64,000 bases of DNA from Phaseolus vulgaris (taxonomy: Eukaryota > Streptophyta > Magnoliopsida > Fabales > Fabaceae). This document shows, one piece after another, positions 12,587-22,984 of the stretch (position 1 is the stretch's first letter; the number at the start of each line of letters is the position of its first letter). The translations under genes and the position numbers were made by a program. Under the pieces are notes generated by a model. The model searched no databases. It worked only from the letters and a program-made list of their open reading frames with translations, and was not told where the DNA came from. The stretch covers positions 33,540,309-33,604,308 of the forward strand of contig NC_023751.2 in assembly GCF_000499845.2 (NCBI RefSeq), written 5' to 3'.

Positions 12587-13285
12587 ACAAATTAAAATAG
12601 TGTTAATTTGTTAAACTATGAATTCAAGTATAAAGTTTACAACTCACATTAGAAGAAGATGAGTTGGAAACTGGTCAAATTCTTATATACTTTAACTTCT
12701 CACTCATCTTGTTCAAATCTCATTATATGTAACTACTCTTCTTTAGCCTTACTATTTGTCTAACACAATAAATTATACAGAGATAAAAGGAAAAGTTATT
12801 TCGAGAATAATTGTAAGAAGGTTATTTATGATTTTCATTCTTTACAAATTTTTTTGTCTTGTTCCAATATAATTATGTAATTATTCTAACCAGGATACCA
12901 TTACATTGAATGTGACAAAGCTTATGCAAAAGAAATAACAAAATAATGAGAGATGATTGTGAGGAACTGACAACATTTATTCATTAAGCACTAATCATTT
13001 TTTAAAATATTACGCGTTTATTTTACAAATTGGAAATTAGTAAACACATTTAGAAAAAAAAACTGAACAAACTTTTGAAAATATGGGAAGAAAAGGACCC
13101 ATTATCTACTAATTATGTTTTCATGAATGCTAAAAAATATGGGAGAAAAACAATTTTGTCTAACATTTTAAGATAATGCTAAGGCCAGTGTTGTAAATAA
13201 TTACTAACACCATTGAAGATTTTGAGCACATAGTTATCCGGTCACTTTATATAAGAGTCTCATATTGATTATACTGATTGAGGGT
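12587..13285 (+). other. PME-A 3' flank with possible polyadenylation signal
   Basis: AATAAA occurs at 12767-12772, 181 bp past the stop codon, and is a plausible poly(A) signal. The remaining sequence is AT-rich without a gene. Confidence 0.4.
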
Positions 13286-13443
13286 GATTGAGGGTTTTTG
13301 GATTGGGAAGGAAATGTGTGGGGATAGAGTGGATATACGAGGATTTAAGAGGAAAGCGTGAAGTGATTGAGGGTTTTTGGATTGGGAAGGAGATGTGTGG
13401 GTATAGAGTGGATATACGAGGATTTAAGAGGAAAGCGTGAAGA
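13286..13443. repeat. 79-bp tandem duplication in a MITE
   Basis: GATTGAGGGTTTTTGGATTG starts at 13286 and again at 13365; the copies differ at only a few bases. The text is related to the palindromic element at 4427-4625 (GGATTTAAGAGGAAAGCGTG here, a similar string in reverse complement there). Confidence 0.75.
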
Positions 13444-14130
13444 GAGTGAGTGTGTTTGGATTGAGATATGTTATAATGAAATTTTTATTTTCTTAAAAAG
13501 TTTTAAATATAAATTTTCAAATTTACTATTATAAATAAAAATTTATAAATAATAAAATATGAGAGATTTTTTTTTTTTTTGTATATATTCGAGTTAATTA
13601 AAATTTTCAAAATTATTTTTAATACTATTGAATTAATATTTTTGAAAACTTTCATAAAAATAATACACAAAATTATATTTATATAAACATAATTTTAAAA
13701 AAAATATAATTTATTTATTTGTGAATTTTAATTGTTTATAATCAAACATTATTTTTGAAATTGTGTTAGAATTCACTTTAACAAAATCCAAATTATGTCA
13801 ATTGGTCAGAAAATAGGAATTTATCAGAAGAAAAAAAAGTGTGTTTGCATTAAAAATAAAATTTGAACTTTTCATAACTGTAAACACTTTTTTTGGTGGA
13901 AAATTATCAAGTAAACATTTTTAATTGTGAAATTCAACTAAATAAGTTGAATATTCATAATTTTATAAAATATAATTACTATTAATTTATATTAAATTTA
14001 AATAATATTATTAATTGTAAGTACACCAAGTAGCTACTAATCAGATCCTAACAACTACTAAGCACACTACCTGCAACTACTAACCACACCCGTAACAATT
14101 AACAAAAACTATATCATATGATCCAGTACT
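13444..14130. other. AT-rich intergenic DNA
   Basis: The first 30 bases continue the MITE of the preceding entry; the rest is poly-A/T-rich and holds no recognisable feature. Confidence 0.4.
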
Positions 14131-14131
14131 A

Positions 14132-14310
14132 GGATGGCAAAGCGGGTCAGCCCGTCCCGCAAAGGTCCATCCCGCACTTGGCCCGCAAAATGCGGACTGG
14201 GTTGGATTGCCTTGTAAAGTGAATGCGAGTTAGATTTTTTGTCCCGCCCCGCATAAGGGCTAGCCCGCAGGTTTGCGGGTCAGCCCGCAGGTTTGCGGGT
14301 CAGCCCGCAT
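14132..14310. repeat. GC-rich CCCGC / GCGGG repeat block, possibly an hAT-like MITE end
   Basis: Starting at GGATGGCAAAGCGGGTC the DNA switches to strings of GCCCGC and GCGGG in both orientations. The 20-bp unit AGCCCGCAGGTTTGCGGGTC is repeated exactly at 14262-14281 and 14282-14301. Elements with such ends are common in plants, but assignment to hAT is from memory and no target duplication was found. Confidence 0.45.
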
Positions 14311-14524
14311 TCATTTTGTATTTTTGTTTTAGAAATTGAATGATTTTTTTTTCTTTTTCTCTTAAAAAATTATCACAAAAAACAAAAACATTAGGATTAA
14401 TACTGCAACAAACATTAATTGAATGTTACATAATCCAAGTATTAACCTTCCAATATTCTTGACTTACCCACTACTTAACATATCCACTATTATTTATTTC
14501 AAATTATATGAAAAAATTAAAAAA

Positions 14525-14652
14525 TAAACTTTTTACATTACATACGGAAAATCTGTATGTAAATCTGTTTTATATACGGATTTTGGGTCTTACATACGGA
14601 TTTTGAATACGGATTTTGACTGTATGTAATTCCAATTTTTCTTGTAATAGTT
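14525..14652. mobile_element. Fragment of the TACATACGGA element
   Basis: Four or more TACATACGGA-type motifs in both orientations precede CCAATTTTTCTTGTAATAG, an eroded form of the right end at 4416. It is the terminal part of the same CACTA-like family; the other end is missing. Confidence 0.5.
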
Positions 14653-15319
14653 GTTGAGCCCGAGCACGGGATGAAGCTTTTGCAACTCAGTTTAATATGC
14701 TCGGTTTTGACATTTGAGCATGATGTGGCTTGTAAATTGTCTTTATTAATTATTTATATATGTTACTATGGTGGATCGTCGAGCCTACTTTTTACAAAAT
14801 CACAACTTGTGCATATATTTTGTGGAGTTCCTTTCCTCCCTGCGTTGTATGAAATTGTTAGGTTTTCACATGTTGCAGTGAGGTCAAAGTTGTAAAAGAG
14901 ATTTCTTGTTTAATTTCTTTTCTTTGTAACGCTTTAGAATCTTCCAAACTATTTTCTATCCCTCTACACCACAATTTTTACATTCCTAAGAATCTTTCTA
15001 TCCACTCATGAGATAAAATTATATATGCTTTAAATTCACTAAAATAAGTTATCAATTTAATTAAAACATGTAACTCTCACTTTCCGCGAATGATGATGAT
15101 TAATGAGGTAACCGATCCTATATAATAGAAAAATAGTTACTGTTTAAAAAAACGATTTAAAATATTTATAATATATTATATTATTATATGAGTGTGTAAT
15201 TTAAATAATTTCATTGATTTTGTTTCCTAAACTAGGTTTCTATGTATAAAGTACAACCAATTAAAAAAATAACAAATAAAATTAATGGGGCAATTAAACT
15301 AAAAGTAACAAGGTTTAGA
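14653..15319. other. Intergenic DNA, no feature identified
   Basis: AT-rich. A short open frame at 14671-14895 has no recognisable product or coding character. Confidence 0.35.
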
Positions 15320-15324
15320 AATCA

Positions 15325-15495
15325 CAGGAAGTAATGAGTTTCAAAATTGTTAGGAGTAATAGAGGTTTTGAAATCGTCGCGAATAATGAGGTTTTTTTAA
15401 ACCGTCGAGAATAACAGAGATTTTTTAAATTGTCGGGAATAACGGGGGTTTCGAAACCATCGAGAATAAAGGGGGTTTCAAAACCACCAAGAAAT
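15325..15495. repeat. About five copies of a degenerate ~34-bp repeat
   Basis: Units of the form 'AATAA.GAGGTTT.GAAACCGTCG' repeat with a spacing of about 34 bp. Each unit contains a small inverted repeat (GGTTT...AAACC), the architecture of CACTA sub-terminal repeats. A few related scraps (AAACCGCCGG) continue to about 15530. Confidence 0.6.
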
Positions 15496-15539
15496 AATTG
15501 TCTTTCCAGGGATTAGTAAAAACCGCCGGTAATTATTAA

Positions 15540-16352
15540 AAAAATAAACCGCAAATAAAGTACTTAACGAGGTTAAAACTGCCAATAATATTAAATATAA
15601 TCTCCATTAAAAATAAAGAATTTAGGATAAACATAATCAAAATTTAAAAACAAAATTGTTACTAAACTTCTCCAATCAACTCACCTCCAATTTATTTACA
15701 ACATTACTGAGCCGACTTCTATTAAATATTTTTAATTATTTTATTGTTTAATAAATTTAATATAGTAAAATAAATATAAATTTTGAAAATTAAATATGTT
15801 TAATTAATTTTTTTTAAATAGTAAAATTTATCAATATAATATAATAATATATAAATATTATTAAAAATGATATTTGATGTATTTTTAATAATTACAAAAT
15901 ATATGAAGTTTAAAAATATTAGAATTATCTTTAATATTATAAAACGTTTTTGAATTTATAAGTAATATTAAAACATGATATAAAACTCAATTAATAATGA
16001 TTATAATTTGTAATTATTTTTAAATAGGGTTAATATAAAATAAATATAAGTATTTAAAATACTTAAGGTTATAAATAATGGTTATTAAAATTTAATTTAA
16101 ATGTTTATGTTAACTGTCATGGTGTGATATATATAATTGCATTTGTTTATCATTGTACTTTTAATTTGATATAAATGTTAGATGTAAGGTAAATGTTAAA
16201 TACTAATCAATTTTTGAGACAATTTTGAGTAAATTAAAATGAATCTGGCAAATAATCGATTATTTCAAGTAATAATCAATTATATTATGGCAAATTTGAA
16301 ATGCTTACTCTCATAAATAATCATAGAATAGACATTTAATTTATTTAAGAAT
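15540..16352. other. AT-rich intergenic DNA
   Basis: Nothing gene-like. Long A/T runs with scattered ATTATTAAA motifs. Confidence 0.4.
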
Positions 16353-16405
16353 ACAATAGCATATACTATTGGTTGCTGATAAAAAAAAAACAATAGCATA
16401 TACTA
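16353..16405 (+). mobile_element. Extremely truncated LINE insertion with 16-bp target duplication
   Basis: ACAATAGCATATACTA occurs at 16353-16368 and again, identically, at 16390-16405. Between the copies lie only 21 bp, TTGGTTGCTGATAAAAAAAAA, which match the last bases and A-tail of the LINE at 59 kb ('TTATTGCTGATAAAAAAAAA' on its strand). The long perfect duplication and A-tail are hallmarks of target-primed reverse transcription. Confidence 0.75.
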
Positions 16406-16870
16406 AGTTCGATATCATAATTAGACAAATCTTATGTAATATTGCTAAGTTTTTGAGAAAGAAATACTTATACATAAAGATAGTCTTATTTTAATTGATT
16501 TTGGAAAAGTCTTATAAATTTATATACAAGAAAAACTATATTATAAAACTCACCCGTGCAGAGCATTTATGTGGACTTATTTAGAATATCATTATATTTT
16601 TTTAAATTATGTTACAGTAATACTTTTATAAAATATTGTTGTTATACGGTTACAAAATCTAATAAGTAGTGATTGTAATATTGATTATGAATACACGACT
16701 GTTTCAGAAAAGAAATTGGTTACTCAACATGGAACATTATAAGATAAGTGTTTCATATATATTCAACGGTATTTTAAGAATAATTAGGTCTGATATGAAC
16801 CTACCTTAAGCCAGAGGAGAGTGAGAATTTCAAGTAGCATAACAATCACCAAACTAAAGCTATTTTGTGA

Positions 16871-18552
16871 TCAGATCCATAAATCAAAAGGAAAATAAGT
16901 AGACACAAGCCAGTAAACATCATGAATGAAGTTTGAAAGTGTGAAATTGTAGGCATCATCATCGTCCATTACATGGTACCCAGACCATTTTACACGATTG
17001 TCTGTGCTGGAACCAGGTCCATAATTCTCGTACTCTCCGTAATACAAGGTGTCCAATCCTTTCTTATCATTATTCCACTCTGTCCAACCCTTTGGGTCAA
17101 TGAAGTCATCAATGAAGGAGTCAAGGTAAACTGTGCGAGAAAAGGGCTTCCATGGCCTCCCAAGGTAGCTCTTAACACTGCAGTTATCGAAGGAAGCTTT
17201 GATGTTGCATCGTTGGATTACGATGCCAGTTGGCTCAAGTGGGTCATCTCTGGACTGTGCAGTGATCACAGTGGCTTGGCCATGCAATGGTTTTCTGGAT
17301 ATAATGTTACATTCTTGTAGAACAACTACTGCATTTCCAAATATGAAATCTATGGTCCCATGAATGTCACACTCTCTATAGAATTGTCTAGAGGAGTGAA
17401 CATATAAAGTGTCTTGGTAACCATAAATTGCACACCTGTAAAAAGCAGTTAAGTCTGCACTTACCCTCAAAGCCACTGCTTGGTACTTCTCTGGCCCTGC
17501 ACTGTTCTCAATTGCAATATCACGTGCAAGAAAACCTTTACCAGAGACCGCTGAACACACAGAGAACATTATGTAAGTGCATGAGAGATAATTAATTCAC
17601 AAAAATCAGGAAGGGGTACCAAGTTTTCACCAAGAGTTGCAGATCCGAAAGTGGTGTAGCCATCACCTACGCTTCTGTTACCAGTTATGACAGTGACATC
17701 GCTTCCATCGCCAATCATCACAATGTTGGTCTTATAGCTTGGGATTTCCACGTTTTCCTCATAAGTCCCTTCTTTCACATAGATCACTATCCTACCCATG
17801 CTGTTATTTGGAGCAAAGTTGATGGCTTCAGTGATGCTGCTAAAATACCCTGTTCCATCTGAAGCCACTACTAGCACTTCATCTGGGTCATATTCTAGCC
17901 CATATAAGTAATGAAAGAAACTTTGGTCACTGCTTGGTAGCCACTTTGGGTCACCCTTCAAAGGGTTGTTTTCAGGAGTCCCCATCTCTGGGTTAGAGAG
18001 AATTGCGAGAGAGTTACTGACATGCTTGTAAGTGTTGACCACAGATTTCACCAGAACTGGCTTCATGGTGCCAGTAGCAGAATCTAGGCCTTCTAGACAT
18101 GTGTTCTTGTTGGTGAGGGCTGCACTGAGGTAGATTGCTACATCAGTTATGTCCAGGTTGTAGGAACGGATCCCTGATATGGATCCTTCCAAAGAAGCCA
18201 ATGAGGATTGATGGAGTTCTTGGCAGTCTCGAACTGCTCCTCTTTGCTTCTCTATGATGCTTGGGTGTCCAACATTGTTGAAGAGATTTATGAGCTTTAT
18301 GGTTTCAGATCTTGCTGTTTGGAGGGAGTGAATGAGGCAGTTGTTTATCTTTGGATTTGGAGATGTTCCTATTGAGATGGATACATTCAATGACCTTAAA
18401 CAATCGTCTGGGAATGGGGTCGTTGTGCACAAAGATCTTATGAAAGAGACATCAACTTGATTTGTTACGGAAGCATTGGATGATTGGACACAAGTATGTG
18501 AGAAGAAGATTGCAGACAGAAGGAAGAAGAGTTTATGAGATGAATCAGCCAT
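16871..18552 (-). CDS. PME-B: type-I pectin methylesterase, inverted paralogue of PME-A
   Basis: Exons are 17631-18552 and 16871-17550 on the minus strand, with an 80-bp GT-AG intron in phase 1 at the same codon as in PME-A; the product is 533 aa. A signal peptide covers about 1-22; the PMEI domain covers 38-185 with C42, C51, C110 and C151. Catalytic residues are present: Q331, Q353-D354, D375, R439/W441. The inter-domain linker (186-223) lacks a dibasic RRLL-type site. The C-terminus is odd: from about residue 512 the usual ending 'FI.GD.WL..T.VP...G' is replaced by FIHDVYWLVSTYFPFDLWI, and a GDG motif near 312 is GKG. This may reflect relaxed constraint, although the frame is intact. The 80-bp intron is the likely ancestral size. 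Confidence 0.92.
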
Positions 18553-18616
18553 GAATAAAATAAGGGTATAAGTAATGGAAAGAAAGCAGTGGTGAAGATG
18601 TTCAGTATTTTACCTC

Positions 18617-18626
18617 CTTAAATACT
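18617..18626 (-). promoter_or_regulatory. TATA-like box of PME-B
   Basis: GTATTTAAGG on the minus strand, 65 bp upstream of the start codon, aligns with the TTATTTAA upstream of PME-A. Confidence 0.4.
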
Positions 18627-18845
18627 GGTTATTAAAATATGGAGAATAATCTTTTCTCTACACACTCTCCCTTTTAATATTAAATAATTTTCCAAAGTTT
18701 ACATCACATTTAAAAATGAGTGAAATAAAACAATTTCATCTAATTATGAGTCACTTTTACGAAAAATATCTAAATGTAGACTTGTGTCTTATAAACAAAA
18801 TGTTATGCTTTTAACATAGACTCCTGATGCACTTAAAAGGTAATA

Positions 18846-18975
18846 ATATGTTTACAACCCTATTTTTAATATTTTTTTATATTATTTAATTATAAATTTA
18901 TTTTCTATTATATATATTTATATCTAAATTTATTATATCAAAAATTGTATAAACTTTGATGGTTGTCAAAGTATC
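18846..18975. mobile_element. MITE-like copy upstream of PME-B
   Basis: Shares the body of the insertion in the PME-A intron (TTTTTATAT.ATTTAATTATAAATTTA, then TATATATTTAT). The edges read TTTACAACCC and GGTTGTCAAA, which are partial inverted repeats. It lies about 300 bp upstream of the PME-B start codon. Confidence 0.4.
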
Positions 18976-18982
18976 ATTTCTC

Positions 18983-19281
18983 TTGTGGGGTTGTGGGGGA
19001 AATATGGAATCACAGAAATTCTATTATTTTCAGTAGGGGTGTGACTGACGCGTCTTAAGATTGTACCCTGATGCAAGCAAATGTTTGATCTTAGATTTCT
19101 GCAAAATCTCGCACTGCTTTGGTTTCCTTTTCCAGTTAGTGTTTGGAACCTTTGGAATGTATATGTTTGGTTATTTGATGTTTTTTAGGTTCTTAGAGTG
19201 GATTGTGCTTTTGCCTGTTTGGTTTGGAGGATACTATTAGACGTTGAATTATGTATTTATTGTATAAGGGTTGATTCACCC

Positions 19282-19314
<33 letters not shown>

Positions 19315-19329
19315 TTGCTGATAAAAAAA
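18983..19329 (+). mobile_element. LINE 3'-end insertion
   Basis: 'TGTATAAGGGTTGATTCACCC', a (TA)n run at about 19284-19312, and 'ATTGCTGATAAAAAAAA' match the 3' end of the LINE family in this window. TATCATTTCTCT at 18971-18982 and TAGCATTTCTCT just after the A-tail probably form the target duplication with one mismatch. Confidence 0.55.
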
Positions 19330-19360
19330 ATAGCATTTCTCTGCTTCAAAAAAAAGGTTG

Positions 19361-19510
19361 TGTAGAATGAGTGAAGAGAGCAATTAAACTCTTCCTCTTA
19401 GACTAGCTTACTCATGAGGTGTTGGAAAATTTTTGTGTAGAATGAGTGAAGAGAGCAATTAAACTCTTCCTCTTAGACTAGCTTACTCATGAGGTGTTGG
19501 AAAATTTTTG
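19361..19510. repeat. Exact 75-bp tandem duplication
   Basis: TGTAGAATGAGTGAAGAGAG starts at 19361 and again at 19436; the two 75-bp units appear identical. Non-coding. Perfect identity indicates a very recent event or an assembly duplication. Confidence 0.85.
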
Positions 19511-20035
19511 TTTAAGCAAGTGATGAAGGCAAGGTGGTATCTTAAATTTTTAAGTAAAAAGTAAAATGAATTATAGTTCATTCGATAAATATTTAAATTT
19601 TTAGACAAATTTATATTTCTTAATTGATTTCCTTGCTCATCACTCAACTCTAGTCTATATTTCTTAATTACACTCCTTACTACTACCACTGAATTTAATT
19701 TCCATATACGGATAACACTTCAATTCCAAGAAAGTGGAGAATAATTAACTACAATTTATATTAGTAAAGTTCTAAATGTGTCTTGTGTAGGCTTTGATTG
19801 AAGGAAGATCTTAATCCAGCATTGGGTTGCATCTACAAAAAGAAAGAAAAATTGAACTCTAATGGATAAAAATTATTATATTATTTTTTGTATAAAAATC
19901 AGTTGACATATTTGATTGGGTATGCATTTAATGAAAATTAGTCCATATATATACTATTAGACTTAATTTATTCTTAAGAATTTAATGAAAATTATTTATT
20001 GTTATTGTGTATAAAAAAAAAGAGAGATGTAAAAT
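19511..20035. other. Intergenic DNA, no feature identified
   Basis: AT-rich sequence without a recognisable gene or repeat. Confidence 0.35.
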
Positions 20036-20039
20036 TAAC

Positions 20040-20135
20040 ATTATATACGGATTTAAATTCGTATGTAAACAGGTATTGCATATGAATTTTTCCGTATATA
20101 CTTACGTACAGATTATATCCGTATATAATTTTTGG
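20040..20135. repeat. Fragment with TACGGA / CCGTAT motifs
   Basis: Several ATACGGATTT and TCCGTATATA motifs link this stretch to the CACTA-like element at 3.6-4.4 kb. No terminus is present. Confidence 0.4.
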
Positions 20136-20218
20136 TACCATGAAGCAGGAATTAAAATAACCAGAAAAAATTTAACCACTACACCAAACAAATTCTTTAG
20201 TATTATTATGATTTTTAT

Positions 20219-21110
20219 TATATTACTATTATTAATAATATTAAAAATATTAAAAATATTAAAAATATTAAAAATATTAAAAATATTAAAAATATTAAAA
20301 ATATTAAAAATATTAAAAATATTAAAAATATTAAAAATATTAAAAATATTAAAAATATTAAAAATATTAAAAATATTAAAAATATTAAAAATATTAACAA
20401 TATTAACAATATTAAAAATATTAACAGTATTAATAATATGAATATAATATTAATAACATAAATATAATATTAATAATATTTATAATAATATTTATAATAA
20501 TATTAATAATATTTATAATAATATTAATAATATTTATAATAATATTTATAATAATATTAATAATATTTATAATAATATTAATAGTATTTATAATAATATT
20601 AATAATAATATTAATAATATTTATAATAATATTAATAATAATATTAATAATATATTAATAATAATATTAATAATATATTAATAATAATATTAATAATATA
20701 TTAATAATAATATTAATTATAATATTAATAATAATATTAATTATAATATTAATAATAATATTAATAATAGTATTAATTATAATATTAATAATAATATTAA
20801 TTATAATATTAATTATAATATTAATTATAATATTAATAATAATATTAATTATAATATTAATAAAAATATTAATTATAATATTAATAATTATATTAATTAT
20901 AATATTAACAATAATATTAATTATAATATTAATTATAATATGAATTATAATATTAATTATGATATTAATTATAATATTAATTATGATATTAATTATAATA
21001 TTAATAATAATATTAGTTATAATATTAATAATATGAATATAATTTATTTTATTATTATTATTATTAATTATATTAATATGTATAAATTATATTAATAATA
21101 ATAAAGAAAA
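20219..21110. repeat. AT-only minisatellite, about 880 bp
   Basis: From about 20236 to 20395 the 9-bp unit ATTAAAAAT repeats roughly 18 times almost perfectly. It then grades into AATATTAATAAT / TATAATATTAAT variants of 9-15 bp to about 21045. G and C are nearly absent. The repeat is open in both directions (Ile-Leu-Lys on plus, Leu-Ile-Phe on minus), but this is a low-complexity artefact, not a protein. Because AATATT is self-complementary, the array can form alternative pairings. Confidence 0.9.
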
Positions 21111-21529
21111 AATATTAAATTTATTTTCCTTGAAATTTTCTTTTTCATATTTTTCAAGTGTCAAATATTTTACCATTAATTATATAAAATAGAACGATAA
21201 TAACAATAAATATTGATTTTCATAACAATTAGTTACAATACTATATTTTTTTAATAGATTTACACTTTAAGAATAATTAATACATCTAATATATTATAAA
21301 CAAACATAGTGAATACAATAAGAATGAACTTTACTAAATTAATACTTATTTTCTATTTTTATGAATAATTATAAAATTATCAAGTTTTGCATTTCGAAAG
21401 GCCTTCTATAATTTTTAAGACAAGAGTTATATATGAAAACAAAAGGAGTTGATAAATTTTAACAAAGAAAAAAAACTTAAATGTGTGGATAATATTCTAC
21501 AATTTCATTATGACTTAAAATATAAGAAG
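21111..21529. other. AT-rich intergenic DNA
   Basis: No gene or element recognised. Confidence 0.4.
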
Positions 21530-21979
21530 CACTAAAAAAATCATTAAATAAAAACTAATTTTGGAAATTAAAATAATTAGTTACTAATTGATTAAATTAG
21601 AGACTATTCTATAAACTAAAAAAAATATTAGTATCTAAAGTAGTTTCTATTATTAATAAAAATTTATAAAATAATTTTTAAATTGGTATCTAATCATTAG
21701 CTATCAAGGTTTTAACTATTTACTTCTTTATATTCTAAATTAGTCTCTATTAGTCTTTTAAAAACTAATTTAGAATCTAAAATATTAGTCATCAAAACTT
21801 AGGTAACTAATTTAAATACAAATTTAAAAATCATTTTATAAATTTTTATTAATAATAGAAACCACTTTAAATATGAATAATTTTTCGATCTCTGAATTAG
21901 TATATAATTTAGTTAATATAGTGAATAATTATTTTTAGTCTCTAAATTTGATTTATATTTAATAATTTTATTTTTAGTA
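21530..21979. mobile_element. CACTA-type MITE, copy 3
   Basis: Starts CACTAAAAAAATCATTAAAT and ends AATAATTTTATTTTTAGTA. It is of the ~450-bp subtype and aligns along its length with the copy at 7.25 kb (shared 'TATCTAAAGTAGTTTCTATT'). Ends are eroded. Confidence 0.6.
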
Positions 21980-22984
21980 AAGTAATAATATTTCAGAATG
22001 TGAATAGGAAAATTTAATTTTTTTATAAAGTATTATTATGAAAATAAATTTATTTTTCTTTCAGATTTGAAAAATGATATACGTGTAGTAATTCTAAATA
22101 TTATAGGAAAATAATTTAACTTGTAAAAATTGCATGAAGTTAATATATATTTGATGTTCTCTATATCTTATTAATCCAGTTTATATTTATTCTTTATATA
22201 TGTCATTAATCAGATTGCATAGAAGAATCAATCATAGTCTTCGTAAAAGGAAAGTTAAGCTAATTAGCTAGTGTTGTGTCAATCATAGATATAATTTCAA
22301 GTACACTCCAAAAAGACTTGTTTTTTTGTGTGGAAAATATGGAAAGTGAATATGCCAATGGAGAAAACAAGACCTTTATGGTTTGGATGGTAAGCTAAGA
22401 AGATAATTAAGGCAAGAATGATGGGAGTTATGGCTCAAACAATCCAAATTTCATCAAAACGTAAATCAAGGATAACAACGGAAATTATATACTTGTTACG
22501 TACGACCTTTCTTTTGAATTCATGGTGTTTTCAATTCTTTATGTAAAACTAGTGTTTTAGAAAACAAATGTCTCAAGTGAACTACATGTTCAAAACACAA
22601 TAATTGCAAATCTCTTCTTCAATCAATATTTTTATATATGACATGACTTAGCATGCCTTACTCCGATGAATTTTATCAAAACTAGAGGAAAAAACAAGAT
22701 TGTATAAGGTTGATGGTCTTTAAGATATACCATGAAATGTTTAAGAGAGCTCCCCATATTTCAAAGTTTAATTACCTATTTAACCACTTTTAGGTAAAAA
22801 AAAAAAATCTTATTACAATTTTCAATCCCTCCTTAGAAATATAGTTGCTAAGGTAGTGTAATGCTAACCTCAATTTTTTTTTTTTTTTTTCCATTGACAT
22901 TGGAAATGCTTCATTGTCTTGAAAGCTTGTCTCTTAAAGTTACACTACCACCATCTTTTGCTAGAATAGTCTGGAAGAATATTA
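21980..22984. other. Intergenic DNA, no feature identified
   Basis: Mixed AT-rich sequence with homopolymer runs (22798-22808, 22877-22890). No coding frame or repeat boundary was recognised. Confidence 0.35.

Noticed and set aside
16973..17320. Plus-strand 115-codon frame inside PME-B
   Set aside because: Antisense to the conserved PME domain; no independent evidence.
20007..20441. Open frame encoding a long Ile-Leu-Lys repeat, with a Leu-Ile-Phe repeat on the other strand
   Set aside because: It is a pure consequence of the 9-bp AT minisatellite; no promoter, start context or protein character supports a gene.
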